Source: Pseudophaeomoniella oleicola (lineage: Eukaryota; Ascomycota; Eurotiomycetes; Phaeomoniellales; Phaeomoniellaceae). From it: 64,000 bases of DNA. The position numbers and the translations under genes were made by a program. Positions within the stretch are counted from its first letter, which is position 1. Each line of letters opens with the position of its first letter. The notes under the pieces are model-generated. The model was not told the origin of the DNA and did not search any database. It saw nothing but the letters and a program-made list of their open reading frames with translations. The stretch is taken from the NCBI GenBank assembly GCA_003868215.1, contig QWDQ01000001.1, forward strand, positions 744,001 through 808,000, written 5' to 3'. This document shows positions 32,741 to 42,626 of this stretch, piece by piece.

Positions 32741-34054
32741 ATGGGCAAGGTATGTAACCCTTGACCTCAGATACAAAAGCGAGTGTTGACTCTCCCAAGA
32801 AAAGGAAGTTAAACCAGACGGAAGCCAGTGCCGGCGAGATCGACACGACAAAGCCATCTGCAGTGTTCGTCCCGAAAGGCGGAAGGTCCTCAACCCTTTC
32901 CATAGCCATTCCTGGCAGTGTGATCGCCAAGTACGTGTTCCCAGGTCTTTTGCAGTCGTTTTCCTACTGTCCTCTGGCTCGATTCCTCTCTGGAGCTTAT
33001 TTGTCTCTACCTATGTCTACGTCCAACCTCTTTCCTTCTTTCCTGCATGCCAGTCTTCTTCACCTTTCTGACCCTTTCCTTCTTCAGTGCGGTCTCCCAT
33101 GACCAGAAGAACAACTTAGCTGGCACAGTCGCCCGTGCCCTCGCCGTCTTCAGCGTTGATGAAGTCGTGATATTCTCCGACGATCCGCCGTCAACCAAGC
33201 AAAACCAGCACTACTCCACTCCAGATGGTTCGAAAGGCTACACCGGATACACTGATCCTACACACTTTCTATCTCACCTACTCTCCTACCTTGAAACACC
33301 GCCATACCTTCGCAAAGCACTCTTCCCCATGCACCCGGATCTAAAGACGGCTGGCTCCCTACCAAGTCTCGACATGCCCCATCATAGCAAAAACCTCCCC
33401 TCTTGCCCTTACCGCGAAGGCGTCACAAAACACCACGATCCAAATCAAGGAACCTTCGTCGACGTCGGACTGGAAAGCTGGGCCTTACTGCCCGACACCG
33501 AGATCCCCCCGAGGACCCGGATAACGCTAAAATCCTCCAACCGTACCTCGAACGACTCCTTCGACTTCACCACCGCCACAGCAGTAGCTCCTGAAACCCC
33601 TCGCGTCGAATCCGGCTTCTACTGGGGCTACAACGTACGCACCGCCCCGAACCTCTCCAGCGTCTTCACCGAATCCCCCTTCCCAGACGGCTACGATCTC
33701 ACAATCGGAACGTCGGAACGCGGCGACCCCATAAACACCACTGCCCTTTTTCCCTCCTCTTCTCCTTCCTCCTCGCCACCACCACCACCACCATCCTACA
33801 CCCACCTTCTCCTCCTCCTCGGCGGTCCCTCCGGCCTCGAACACGCCGCCAAATCCGACCCGGCCTTGACGTCCCGCGGCATCACCCCCAACACCGTCTC
33901 CACTCTCTTCGACTTCTGGATCAACGTCCTACCGGGCCAGGGCAGCAGGACGATTCGCTCCGAAGAGGCTGTGTGGTTGGGTCTGATGGCGTTGAGGGAG
34001 TTTGTGGACGGAAATGAGCGGAGGTTGTTGGCGGTGGAAGGGGATGGTGAGTGA
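32741..34054 (+). CDS. SPOUT1/C9orf114-like RNA methyltransferase, DUF171 (about 362 aa)
   Basis: SPOUT-fold (knotted) methyltransferase related to human SPOUT1/CENP-32. Proposed exons 32741-32749, 32818-32930 and 33088-34054. The first exon is only nine bases (MGK), then a 68-nt intron; an alternative acceptor would start exon 2 at 32800 and give MGKKRKLNQTE with six more residues, both in frame. Core marks: STLSIAIPGSVIAN, then LAGTVARALAVFSVDEVVIF across the 157-nt second intron, LETPPYLRKALFP, LPSLDMPHH, YREGVT, FVDVGLESW and LLLGGPSGLE near the knot. The length suits the family. Human SPOUT1 methylates rRNA-like targets and affects mitotic spindles; fungal function is not established. 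A proline and serine run precedes the knot motif. Confidence 0.78.
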
Positions 34055-34805
34055 TTATTAGTAGCTGAGTACCTTACCTTAGCTAGCCGATATTCCACGG
34101 AAGAAAAAAAGATAGAAATGTCTCACCATATAAAATACCGTTCATATCACCCCATACACCTACGCCTACATCTACACTCGTACACATACCCAATACACAA
34201 AATACGTTAGGTAGACAAAAGCAACTCTGTTCTTCTCTATTCATTTCTCGCTTCATACCTTGGGGAAAAAACGTTCAAAAGATTTCTTATACATGCTGCT
34301 GCTGCTCCTGTCTTTTATCTCTCTTTCGCTCTCTCTCTCTCTCTCTCTCTATGCCCGTTCCTTTCGCTTTGCTAGCTAGCTAAGTTGCCCACTCTCCCAG
34401 AAAATAAAAACAAAACTCCCCAAACTTTCAACATACGTGGTATCTTTAAAGATTTGAAAACATGACGAGGGGAAAAATTTTGCTTCATCAACATCAACGC
34501 AACAGACCGAAAGAAAAAGAAAATTCCATACAAAATGAAAGATGAAACTGTTCCCGATGTATGCATAACGCCCGTGCTTCGAAAAATGTCATGAACAGAT
34601 AAGAGAAAAATCCAAAGTATTGTACAGAGTCCGCCACGCACAATATCCAGTCCCTGTTTTTGGTTTATTTAGATCACGCTTTTGACAGAAGTACTGCGAA
34701 AAAGATCCAGTCTTCCCGCTCATTGCTAATCTGTCGGTAATGATGAAGTCTTGTTTGACAGTCTGGTTTGTATCTTGTCTTCTGTTAGTGAGATAAAAGC
34801 GCAGT
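34055..34805. other. Convergent intergenic region with (CT)11
   Basis: 3' ends of the SPOUT1-like and Med15 genes. A CT dinucleotide run lies at 34329-34350. No gene seen. Confidence 0.5.
34329..34350. repeat. (CT)11 microsatellite
   Basis: Eleven uninterrupted CT units in the convergent intergenic region. Confidence 0.9.
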
Positions 34806-37800
34806 TCAAGCGAACTCCTTGAGCGCCTGATCCCAATCCAGGTTGTTCCACGCCTCGTCATCATTCGTCCCACCCATCTCATCCCAAAGAGATACGTATT
34901 TATCATCAAGGGCGTCAACATCCATCGCATCAGCATTATTATCGTCCTTCTGCTGTGTTTGCAACTGCTGCTTCTTGTCTTCTCTCTCCTTGTTCTCCTT
35001 CTCTTTTGCAAGAGCGAATGCGTCAAAAGAGAGCTTGTCCCAGCTGTTACCAAGTTGCGACATCTTCTCTCGGTCCTTCTCCTCTTCCTCCTTCAAGACT
35101 GCTGCGAGTTCGGGGTCGATGACACTATAGTCCGTGATGCCAGAGGTGTTTGATTCGCTCTTCTGTGTTGGGCTTTCGTTAGAAGAGGTACTTGGGCTCG
35201 TCTTCTCCTTGAGTGCATCTTCTTGCATCTTCTTGAATGTGTCGGATTCCGCATGCTTATCCATTGCGATGTAAATATCGTCGAGCCAGTTGAGATCGTA
35301 GTTATCCACATGTTGATCAGAAGTGTTTGTGCCATCAAAGGCTTGGCGAAGAACTTCCAATGAGACAGTGCTGTTCTCCCATCCCGTGGTGCCTTGTGTT
35401 TCCTCGCTCTTTGCATGTTCTCCGGCTTTGTCCAACGACGCAGCAGCTTTGGACGCTGCCGTGGAACCCGATTTGCTAACTTGGCTTTGCCCTTTGGTTA
35501 CTGGCGTTGCCCCTGCAGCGGGTGTGCCAGCCTTGCTTGCTGGATCGGCCTTTGCAGGTGCAGCACTCTGCTTGCTACCCGTCTTTTGCATATCCCCAGC
35601 AGTCTGTGTGGTTGGTGTCGCGTTCTGTGGCTTCAAGGAATTTCCATCTTCATCCAGTCCAAGGCCCTTAGCCACTTTTTCCAGGAAGTACCCCAATGGG
35701 TCGGCCACCTCCTCCTCGATTGGTTTGTGCTGTTCCGCGACGTGGGTGTCTAGGTCCACTTGCGAAGCAAAGCCCTTCTTATGATATTCGCAATCTTCAG
35801 TGAGGCACTTGTAGGGCAGCTCTTCCTTCTTCACCTTGACTGTCTGCGGTGAAGCAGTCGCACCTTGTTTCTGTGACATTGCAGGACTAGCACCAGTTGG
35901 TGTCGGCTTGTCTTTCTTGCGTCTTTTGGCGTCAGGTGGTGGTAATTTCAAATCTTCTGGCTTCAGCCCAGGTGTAGCGTAAACCGGAGTGCCCTGACCG
36001 CGTTGTTGAGGAGAAACAGCATTTAAGGGGAAGGGCGGCTGAGTTGCGGTTGGAGCTTGAGGAGTCCCACCGTGGCTGCCTCTGTGCGCTCTCGCGGCTT
36101 CCTGTTGTAACTGTAACTCTCGTAAATTGTTTGCGCTCAACGGCTGCGGCTGCTGTCCTGCTTGTCTTCTATTGACCTCAGTCATCATCCACGCGTACTT
36201 GTCCAACAAATTCTTCATGGCCTTTTCAAGGTAATCGTAGGAAATTGTGAACTGATCAACAGGTTCAAAGGTCCTGTTCTGGATGCTAGTGTCTTTGAAC
36301 TGTCGAAGAAGATGCTCCCTCTGTGAGATGAGTTCCTTTGTGCCTGCTTCATCAGAAGTGGTGATAAAGTATTGCTTAATCAAGCCGTCTGTCCGGGCAA
36401 ACATTTCTTTGGAGTGATTCGATGTCAACTTCTCGATCATACGGTTTTTCATTGCAGCTGGCATGGAGACTGGCTTCAGTTGTTGCAACGTAGACCTCGT
36501 TTCTTGGACAAGCTGAGAGAGTCTTCCTAACTTGGCATTGTCTTGTCTCGCACTTAGCTGCCTAAGCTGCACAAATCTTTGCTTTTGTTCATCAGTCATA
36601 GCCGCAAATTGTTCCTTGGTAATTGGGGGAGGCAATCGATCCGTAGGTGGACGCTGAGCTGCCATTGCATTCTGGGCTTGCTGGTTTGGGATTTCCACCA
36701 CATCATCGCTGTTAGGTCGCTTGAGGTTCTTGGGCGCCTGCTGATCAGCGGCCGGTTGCTGGGGTATATTAGGTCGCATCTGCCCTTGCTGCATACCTGG
36801 ACGTTGTCCTTGAGTGGGTGCTCGTTGCTGACCTGCTGGTCCAGGCACTTGCTGCTGCATGGCTTGGAGATTTACATTCGGTCGTTGTTGTTGCTGTTGC
36901 TGCTGCTGCTGCTGCTGCTGTTGCTGTTGTTGTTGACCGACCTGCCCGGGCATCTGAGCACCACCTTGCATCATCTGCATCTGTTGACCTGGCATCTGTC
37001 CATTTTGTTGTTGTATCAAACGTTGAATCTGCTGCTGGCGATTCTTGCTCAGTATGCCGACGATTTGAGCATCTGGTATTTCCGCAAGTCGTGGATTTCT
37101 TTCCTTCGCACGTTGTATATCCACTGGAGTGATCTGTGGAATATTCATCATATTCTGAGGCATATTCATCTGAGGCTTTCCTTGCATCCACATCTGCCCT
37201 TGCTGACCCATCTGTTGAGGAACATTTTGAGGCATTTGCTGTGGAGGCATCGGTTGTTGCTGAGGTATGTTACCTGGCATCTGTCCGCCTTGGGCTTGTG
37301 CCTGTGCCATTTGCTGCTGCCTTAGCCTCCTCCAATGAAGCTTTTGCAGCTGAAGCAATTTCACCATTGACAACTGAGGGTGAGGATTTTGTTTCGCCCA
37401 TTGCTTGAGGTGACCCCACATCTTCATACCCGGCGGCGCGTTCGGTGTCTGTGCTGATTGTATGATTGCTTGAGGGAAAGGTATATTATCCATTCTTGCC
37501 AGGTCCGCCTCTGATGGTTCTTGATCTGCCATTCCTCCTTGAGGTATATTCATGTTCATGGCCATAGTCTGAGGACCCTGTGGAGCAACACCCTGCTGTT
37601 GCTGCTGTTGGAGCTGTAGCTGTCTCTGACGAAGCAGATTCTGCTGAACCTGTTGCTGTTGCAGTTGCTGCTGCTGGGCGTGCTGTTGCTGCTGCGCGGC
37701 TTGCTGCTGCTGCTGTTGACGTTGCTGCATCATAAGCTGCTGCACATGGGGGCTCTGTGTCTGCGCCTGGCTTGATTGTGGATTACCTGAGAGAGACTGT

Positions 37801-39590
37801 TGCATTGCCGGGCCTCCAAGTCCGTTGTTCCCAGGGAATTGAGCTGTTTGATTCTGCCCCATCTGTCCAGGTTGTGACAGCGCTTGTTGCATAGGTTGCG
37901 ATTGCTGACCGAGCCTCTTTGCCATCTCTGCTTGCTGGTATCGGTTTATGATGGCCTGCCAATTCTGAGTTGGCGTGCGCAGTAATGCTTGTTGTAATTG
38001 AGGAGGATACCTCTGCAGCTGCTGAATCATTTGATGATTTTGCATGTTCCCCGGGAATTGCTGTCCTCCTGTCTGCTGTGGTTGTGGTTGTGATTGGGGT
38101 TGCGGTTGCTGCTGCTGCTGCTGCTGCATGGGTATTTGCAAGTTTTGCTGAGCAGGCACAGGGGTTCTCGACGGTGGACGCGATCCAGGTTGACCCGGCA
38201 TGTTAGGGCCGACTGGCTGTGTGAGCATTGGCATTGCCGGATTCGGTTGGGACATGCTGGCTACTTGCTGATTCTGCATACCCATTGCTCTCGCAGCAGC
38301 TTGCTGGCGCATTTGGGCTTGCGTCTGTGCTTGCATATTAGCAGCACTTTGGGCTTTGTCCTGTTGAGCTTGTTGCGCGGCTTGAAGTTGTTGCTGCTGC
38401 TGAGCGAGTAGATTCACATTCTGCATTTGATGACCCATTTGTTGGCCAAAGCGTTGATTCTGAAGGAGTTGTTGTTGAAGGCGGAATTGCTCTGGCGTCA
38501 TCCCTGGAGCATTGCTTGCGGGTACAACCAGTTGGCCCGCTTCTTGAGATCGGAGGCCATCAGCTTGTTGACCTTGGAAGTGGTTCAGGTTGCCCATGCT
38601 GTTGATCTGGCCTTGTTGCATCATCGGAGTTGCTCGACCGCTTTGTTGAGGTGTCATCTGCACAGATCCAGGCCGCTGTTGCAAGTTCTGCATTTGTGCT
38701 TGAGGATTGGGATTATCACCCTGCCCTTGAGCACCGGCCATTCGAGCCTTTTGTATTTGATACTTCTTCAGGGCTTGCTGCGTGAAGAAGTAGTTCAAGG
38801 GGTCAGTTCCGCGTGCTGCCAGTGCGTTTCTTTGCTCCTCAGTCATGCCCTCGAGATTATGTCTGATCTTCTCCAGCTCGTCTGGCGACTGGCGCTTCAT
38901 CATTTCAGCAGCCATACGCTGGATTTCAACGTGTTCCTGCTGCGAGAGACCAACATTTCTTCCCATGTTAGCGTTCATGCCCTGCGCCATTTGTGGCATC
39001 TGACCCATGTTTGCTTGCCCCATGTTCTGTTGATGCCCACCCATGCCCATGTTCATGCCCATGCCATTCGGCTGTTGCTGATTGGGCAAAGGTGAAGGGC
39101 GCATCTGTTGCTGGAGCTGGGGAGGAAACAAGGGATTTTGTGTCTGCTGGGCCATGTGCATCTGATTGATGTCCGGAGCTTGCCCGTTTGGATTCATCGA
39201 TGCAGCTTGTCTAGCTCGAGTATCGCGGATGGTTGCAAGCTTCTGATTGCACGTTCGCAGGTATGTGTCCTTGTCAGGACTCTGTGCGAAGGTCTTTTGT
39301 TCGAACGTAAGCGCAAGTCGGACGGTCTCTATGGGGTTGTTGTTCGGCTGTTGGATTAATCGTAACGAGTCGGCAAGGGACTTGACCCTGATCACTCGCT
39401 CCTTTAGGTCGACCTGCGACTGCCAACCACCGTAGGTACCTTGACCTTGCAGCTGTTGCACGATGAAGCGCTGTATGTTGTTTCCGCCTTGGTTCTGCAG
39501 TTGTGGTTGACCAGCCTGGGGCATTTGCATGTTTCCAGGCATTCCTTGGGGAAACCCGCCCCCCGCATTCTGAAATTGAGCTGGGTTCAT
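34806..39590 (-). CDS. MED15: Mediator complex subunit 15 (1594 aa)
   Basis: Tail-module subunit of Mediator that binds transcription activators in the nucleus. Long single exon. The N-terminal KIX domain spans about residues 35-120 (RFIVQQLQGQGTYGGW, DLKERVIRVKSLADSLR, TYLRTCNQKLATI). Most of the rest is glutamine- and methionine-rich, with a pure Q17 run encoded at 36885-36935. Conserved islands include PSEADLARMDNIPFPQ, QWAKQNPHPQLSMVKLLQL (about residues 720-745), DAQIVGILSKNRQQQIQ, and a mediator-association region around FEPVDQFTISYDYLEKAMK. A lone CLTEDCEYHKKGF with a following DTHVAEQH looks like a single C2H2 zinc-finger motif. The acidic C-terminus ends WNNLDWDQALKEF. The length and layout fit filamentous-fungal Med15. 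Confidence 0.9.
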   Translation of the reverse strand: MNPAQFQNAGGGFPQGMPGNMQMPQAGQPQLQNQGGNNIQRFIVQQLQGQGTYGGWQSQVDLKERVIRVKSLADSLRLIQQPNNNPIETVRLALTFEQKTFAQSPDKDTYLRTCNQKLATIRDTRARQAASMNPNGQAPDINQMHMAQQTQNPLFPPQLQQQMRPSPLPNQQQPNGMGMNMGMGGHQQNMGQANMGQMPQMAQGMNANMGRNVGLSQQEHVEIQRMAAEMMKRQSPDELEKIRHNLEGMTEEQRNALAARGTDPLNYFFTQQALKKYQIQKARMAGAQGQGDNPNPQAQMQNLQQRPGSVQMTPQQSGRATPMMQQGQINSMGNLNHFQGQQADGLRSQEAGQLVVPASNAPGMTPEQFRLQQQLLQNQRFGQQMGHQMQNVNLLAQQQQQLQAAQQAQQDKAQSAANMQAQTQAQMRQQAAARAMGMQNQQVASMSQPNPAMPMLTQPVGPNMPGQPGSRPPSRTPVPAQQNLQIPMQQQQQQQPQPQSQPQPQQTGGQQFPGNMQNHQMIQQLQRYPPQLQQALLRTPTQNWQAIINRYQQAEMAKRLGQQSQPMQQALSQPGQMGQNQTAQFPGNNGLGGPAMQQSLSGNPQSSQAQTQSPHVQQLMMQQRQQQQQQAAQQQQHAQQQQLQQQQVQQNLLRQRQLQLQQQQQQGVAPQGPQTMAMNMNIPQGGMADQEPSEADLARMDNIPFPQAIIQSAQTPNAPPGMKMWGHLKQWAKQNPHPQLSMVKLLQLQKLHWRRLRQQQMAQAQAQGGQMPGNIPQQQPMPPQQMPQNVPQQMGQQGQMWMQGKPQMNMPQNMMNIPQITPVDIQRAKERNPRLAEIPDAQIVGILSKNRQQQIQRLIQQQNGQMPGQQMQMMQGGAQMPGQVGQQQQQQQQQQQQQQQQQRPNVNLQAMQQQVPGPAGQQRAPTQGQRPGMQQGQMRPNIPQQPAADQQAPKNLKRPNSDDVVEIPNQQAQNAMAAQRPPTDRLPPPITKEQFAAMTDEQKQRFVQLRQLSARQDNAKLGRLSQLVQETRSTLQQLKPVSMPAAMKNRMIEKLTSNHSKEMFARTDGLIKQYFITTSDEAGTKELISQREHLLRQFKDTSIQNRTFEPVDQFTISYDYLEKAMKNLLDKYAWMMTEVNRRQAGQQPQPLSANNLRELQLQQEAARAHRGSHGGTPQAPTATQPPFPLNAVSPQQRGQGTPVYATPGLKPEDLKLPPPDAKRRKKDKPTPTGASPAMSQKQGATASPQTVKVKKEELPYKCLTEDCEYHKKGFASQVDLDTHVAEQHKPIEEEVADPLGYFLEKVAKGLGLDEDGNSLKPQNATPTTQTAGDMQKTGSKQSAAPAKADPASKAGTPAAGATPVTKGQSQVSKSGSTAASKAAASLDKAGEHAKSEETQGTTGWENSTVSLEVLRQAFDGTNTSDQHVDNYDLNWLDDIYIAMDKHAESDTFKKMQEDALKEKTSPSTSSNESPTQKSESNTSGITDYSVIDPELAAVLKEEEEKDREKMSQLGNSWDKLSFDAFALAKEKENKEREDKKQQLQTQQKDDNNADAMDVDALDDKYVSLWDEMGGTNDDEAWNNLDWDQALKEFA
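36885..36935 (-). repeat. Glutamine-codon repeat (Q17) in MED15
   Basis: Seventeen consecutive glutamine codons, mixed CAG and CAA, with seven CAG codons in a row in the centre. Further shorter runs lie near 37590-37730 and 38105-38130. Confidence 0.95.
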
Positions 39591-42500
39591 ATTGTGGTCG
39601 TTGACTCAAACCGAATAGTAGCGAATCTGTGCTGGCGCACCCAGCTTTCTATAGACACAATAGGAGGCAGTGAATTGCATGGGTGAATGGTGTGTTGAGA
39701 CCAAGCGCAAAATCGTATCATTCAACAAGCTCTGAGCTTTGCACGGCAAGAGTCACAGATCCCACACACTCAAAGTGAATGAGCAACGAGCAGTCGGACG
39801 TTGCACTGAGAGAGTATGTCGCTTTAGGGAAACGACTGTCTGGTTGGTAGGTAGCGGTCAGGCTGTTCAAGTTTCAGGCTGTTCAAGTTTCGCCGTCAGC
39901 AGCCCAATCTCTCCAGGCCAAGATGAATCGTGAATAGTTCGGCGGGTACGAAAAGCGCCAATAGCAATGGAGCACACCAAGTAATTTGCAGGAAAAAAGA
40001 GGACGAATAGGGTCAGCGCCTGAAGATACTGAGTTGAAGGACGTCGATGATAAAGGACTGGCTGAGTGATTTCTGCTTCCTTCTATCCTCCTCTCGCCCT
40101 GTCGAGGTAAGTTAAAGATGCGCCAGTGGGTGTTAGCAGGATATTGGGGGACTTTGGAGCATAGCGCACTACTTTACTAGTCCTAGACCGTAGGTTGAAG
40201 AGGCGGATGGGCCAGTGGGTCTAACTTTTTGGTTCAATGCAGACCAGGTTAACTTAGTATTACCCTTGTCACAAACCTCGTTCTACCTTGCCATGAGCAT
40301 CTCTCTTCCTAAAAGGACCAGGAAAGGAAAGGAAAGGGAAGGGAAGGGAAGAAGAGAGATAGAAGGATAGAGCAGCAATCGCTGGGAGGGTGTTCTTGCT
40401 TGGGTCCCCTCAGCCTCACTGACTGATAGGCACCTGATACATTCTGCGGATATATCATGTATTTCATCCTATGTTTCCCGCCTTCGCATCTAGACTAGGA
40501 GAGCAACTAGAAGTGGGCAGGAGAGTTTGTTCCTCTAAAGAAGTTGCATTTGATGACCCTCAAATCGTTAATCACCATGATACCTCACCCCCAAGAGATT
40601 CACGGTATCCCAATCTATAATAAGACGGGAAAGTGTATAGAAATACGACGATAATCATCATGATGGCTTCCAATACTCAGTAGTATTTTCATACACGGCT
40701 GGTCGAGTCCAAGTCATGAGACACCAAAATGAGCGTCAGATTCCAGGGTAGAAATCAAGTGGTCCGACCATTCGCCCAATTTTCGCGCAAGGGTTTGTTT
40801 CCTCCTCTAGGAAAATAGGAAATTAGAGGGACGAGGCAACCTCAGCACCTCACGGTGACGGGTGCAATTTGTATCAAAGAGGCGTGACGGATCCCTCCAC
40901 GACGAAGTCATGATCTTATATAATGGAATCAGGTACCTACCTAGACAATACAGTCAGACTGTCTTGCCTTTCACTGTCCGAATGCAGGGCGCCGTGCGGT
41001 AGTATTGCACTGATATCCTAGGAACCTTGCGCCTAAACTGACAGGGAAAAGGCAAGTCGAAGGCATCGAGCACAGCAAAGACAATAAATGCATCGTAACA
41101 CACTTGTTAGCCAACAATGAAAATTGATCTTCAAAGACAACAAATAGGGAGCGTGATTTACAAGCGAGGGCAGGCAAAATCTATGGACTCGTCACACCTA
41201 ACCAACCAACATCAGACAAATCGGAGAGTGTGAGACTGGCCCTCATCGAATTGGGTGTTCAAGCCGTTTCGTCTTCGGCGTTTGGTGTGTCGATGGACCC
41301 GGTCATGTACATGGACCTTTTTTCTTCATTCCAGTCATTACTTTGCACACTGATACAACACTGGTCGAAATCACACTATGGTGTACTCCTAGGCGTGGAA
41401 AGGCGTCGAAATGGACATTTGATTTTGTCTTTTCTGATCATCGGAACTAATTGAGATCCAAAAGGATCGACCTTCGGGTGTTGTTGCCTTGTTACTATTG
41501 TTAAATCGACAGTTAATTCTCCCTTGAGTACCGGACCGTCCCACTACTACTACGTAGTACATCTTATGGACCGCGTTGAGGAGGAAGCTCAGGTATTTAT
41601 TGAATCACTCACAGCAGATATGTCCTCCTTGATGGGAGATAGCAGTCAGTCATCGACGCGAAGAAGATGAAGCATACCACAAGATGCCGTCGAGACAAGA
41701 CCAAGAGAGAGACAAAACGCCTTTTCCTTCCTATCCTCGGGAATGGTGGGCCGCCTACACTGGACCTGTACCATAGTATCCCCCCGATCTCTTTTGGCCT
41801 GTTCCATTCCACTTCTTCCGCCTTTTCCTTTCGCGGTGCCATGCACAAATTGATCACAGGATGAAACCTGAGAGTTGCAAGATCGGGCTGAGGTGCCTGT
41901 CACACGCTCTCAGGTTACATCCTCACTCTCTCACTCTTGCTCTCTTCCTCTAGCACAGTAACATTTAGAACTTCCGTTGCCTGTGATATATCCCCACAAG
42001 ATTTTGCCTCAAATACGACGATGGCCAGCTCTACTATGTACTGTACACATATCTGCTGCTTGTTGCTCATGTGCAGTGGCACTTTTTAGCTATCGAATTC
42101 CCGGGATTAGCCTTAGGTACCTGAACTTCCATTCCGGCAATCGTTAAACAAGGGTCCCTGCCAGCGAAGGGAGCTAAGGCATAGTTAACTACTACCTAGG
42201 TTAGTACATTTTCGAGCCCTTTACTACGTAGTACTACATAATATGGGAATTGATTAGGGGGCCCCAAAGAAAACAAAAGGTGTCGATCAATCAAAAGCCA
42301 AAGCTTTCCTCTTCGGATACCCTTGATTGCACGTGATTGCACGTGATCGCAACGTCACCTGTCGGCGGATACTTCTGCGGCCGAAGGCTACTCTTACCCT
42401 TAACCCTGTGCATATCGAATCTAATGGTTAGATGGTTGACTGTACTTTGTGTCGCAAGTATATGGGTTGATCGCCTTCCAAGTACAACATCTTTCGTCCA

Positions 42501-42626
42501 TAGTTGCATTTGCCGATGAAGCATTGAACAGTCAGCTTGCACGTTTGCCATTCCTCAGCATCTGTCAAAGCATCATGAGTTGAGTCCTCGATCGCGCCGT
42601 TGTATTTCAGATCCACCGATCAAGCA
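39591..42626. other. 3-kb gene-poor region between MED15 and the LMBR1 gene
   Basis: The longest stretch without a recognised gene in the window. It holds a 16-bp direct duplication (39859-39890), a GGAAA/GGGAA pentamer tract (about 40320-40352), and many ACCTAGGTA-type and TACTACGTAGTA palindromic strings (about 41550, 42225). All open frames are short and protein-unlike. It probably contains the MED15 promoter and long leader; a non-coding RNA gene cannot be excluded. Confidence 0.45.
39859..39890 (+). repeat. 16-bp direct tandem duplication
   Basis: CAGGCTGTTCAAGTTT occurs twice back to back, at 39859-39874 and 39875-39890, about 270 bp upstream of the MED15 start. Confidence 0.95.

Noticed and set aside
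36579-39095. Long leucine-rich open frames on the plus strand
   Set aside because: They are antisense to the glutamine-rich MED15 gene; CAG repeats read backward give leucine and alanine codons.
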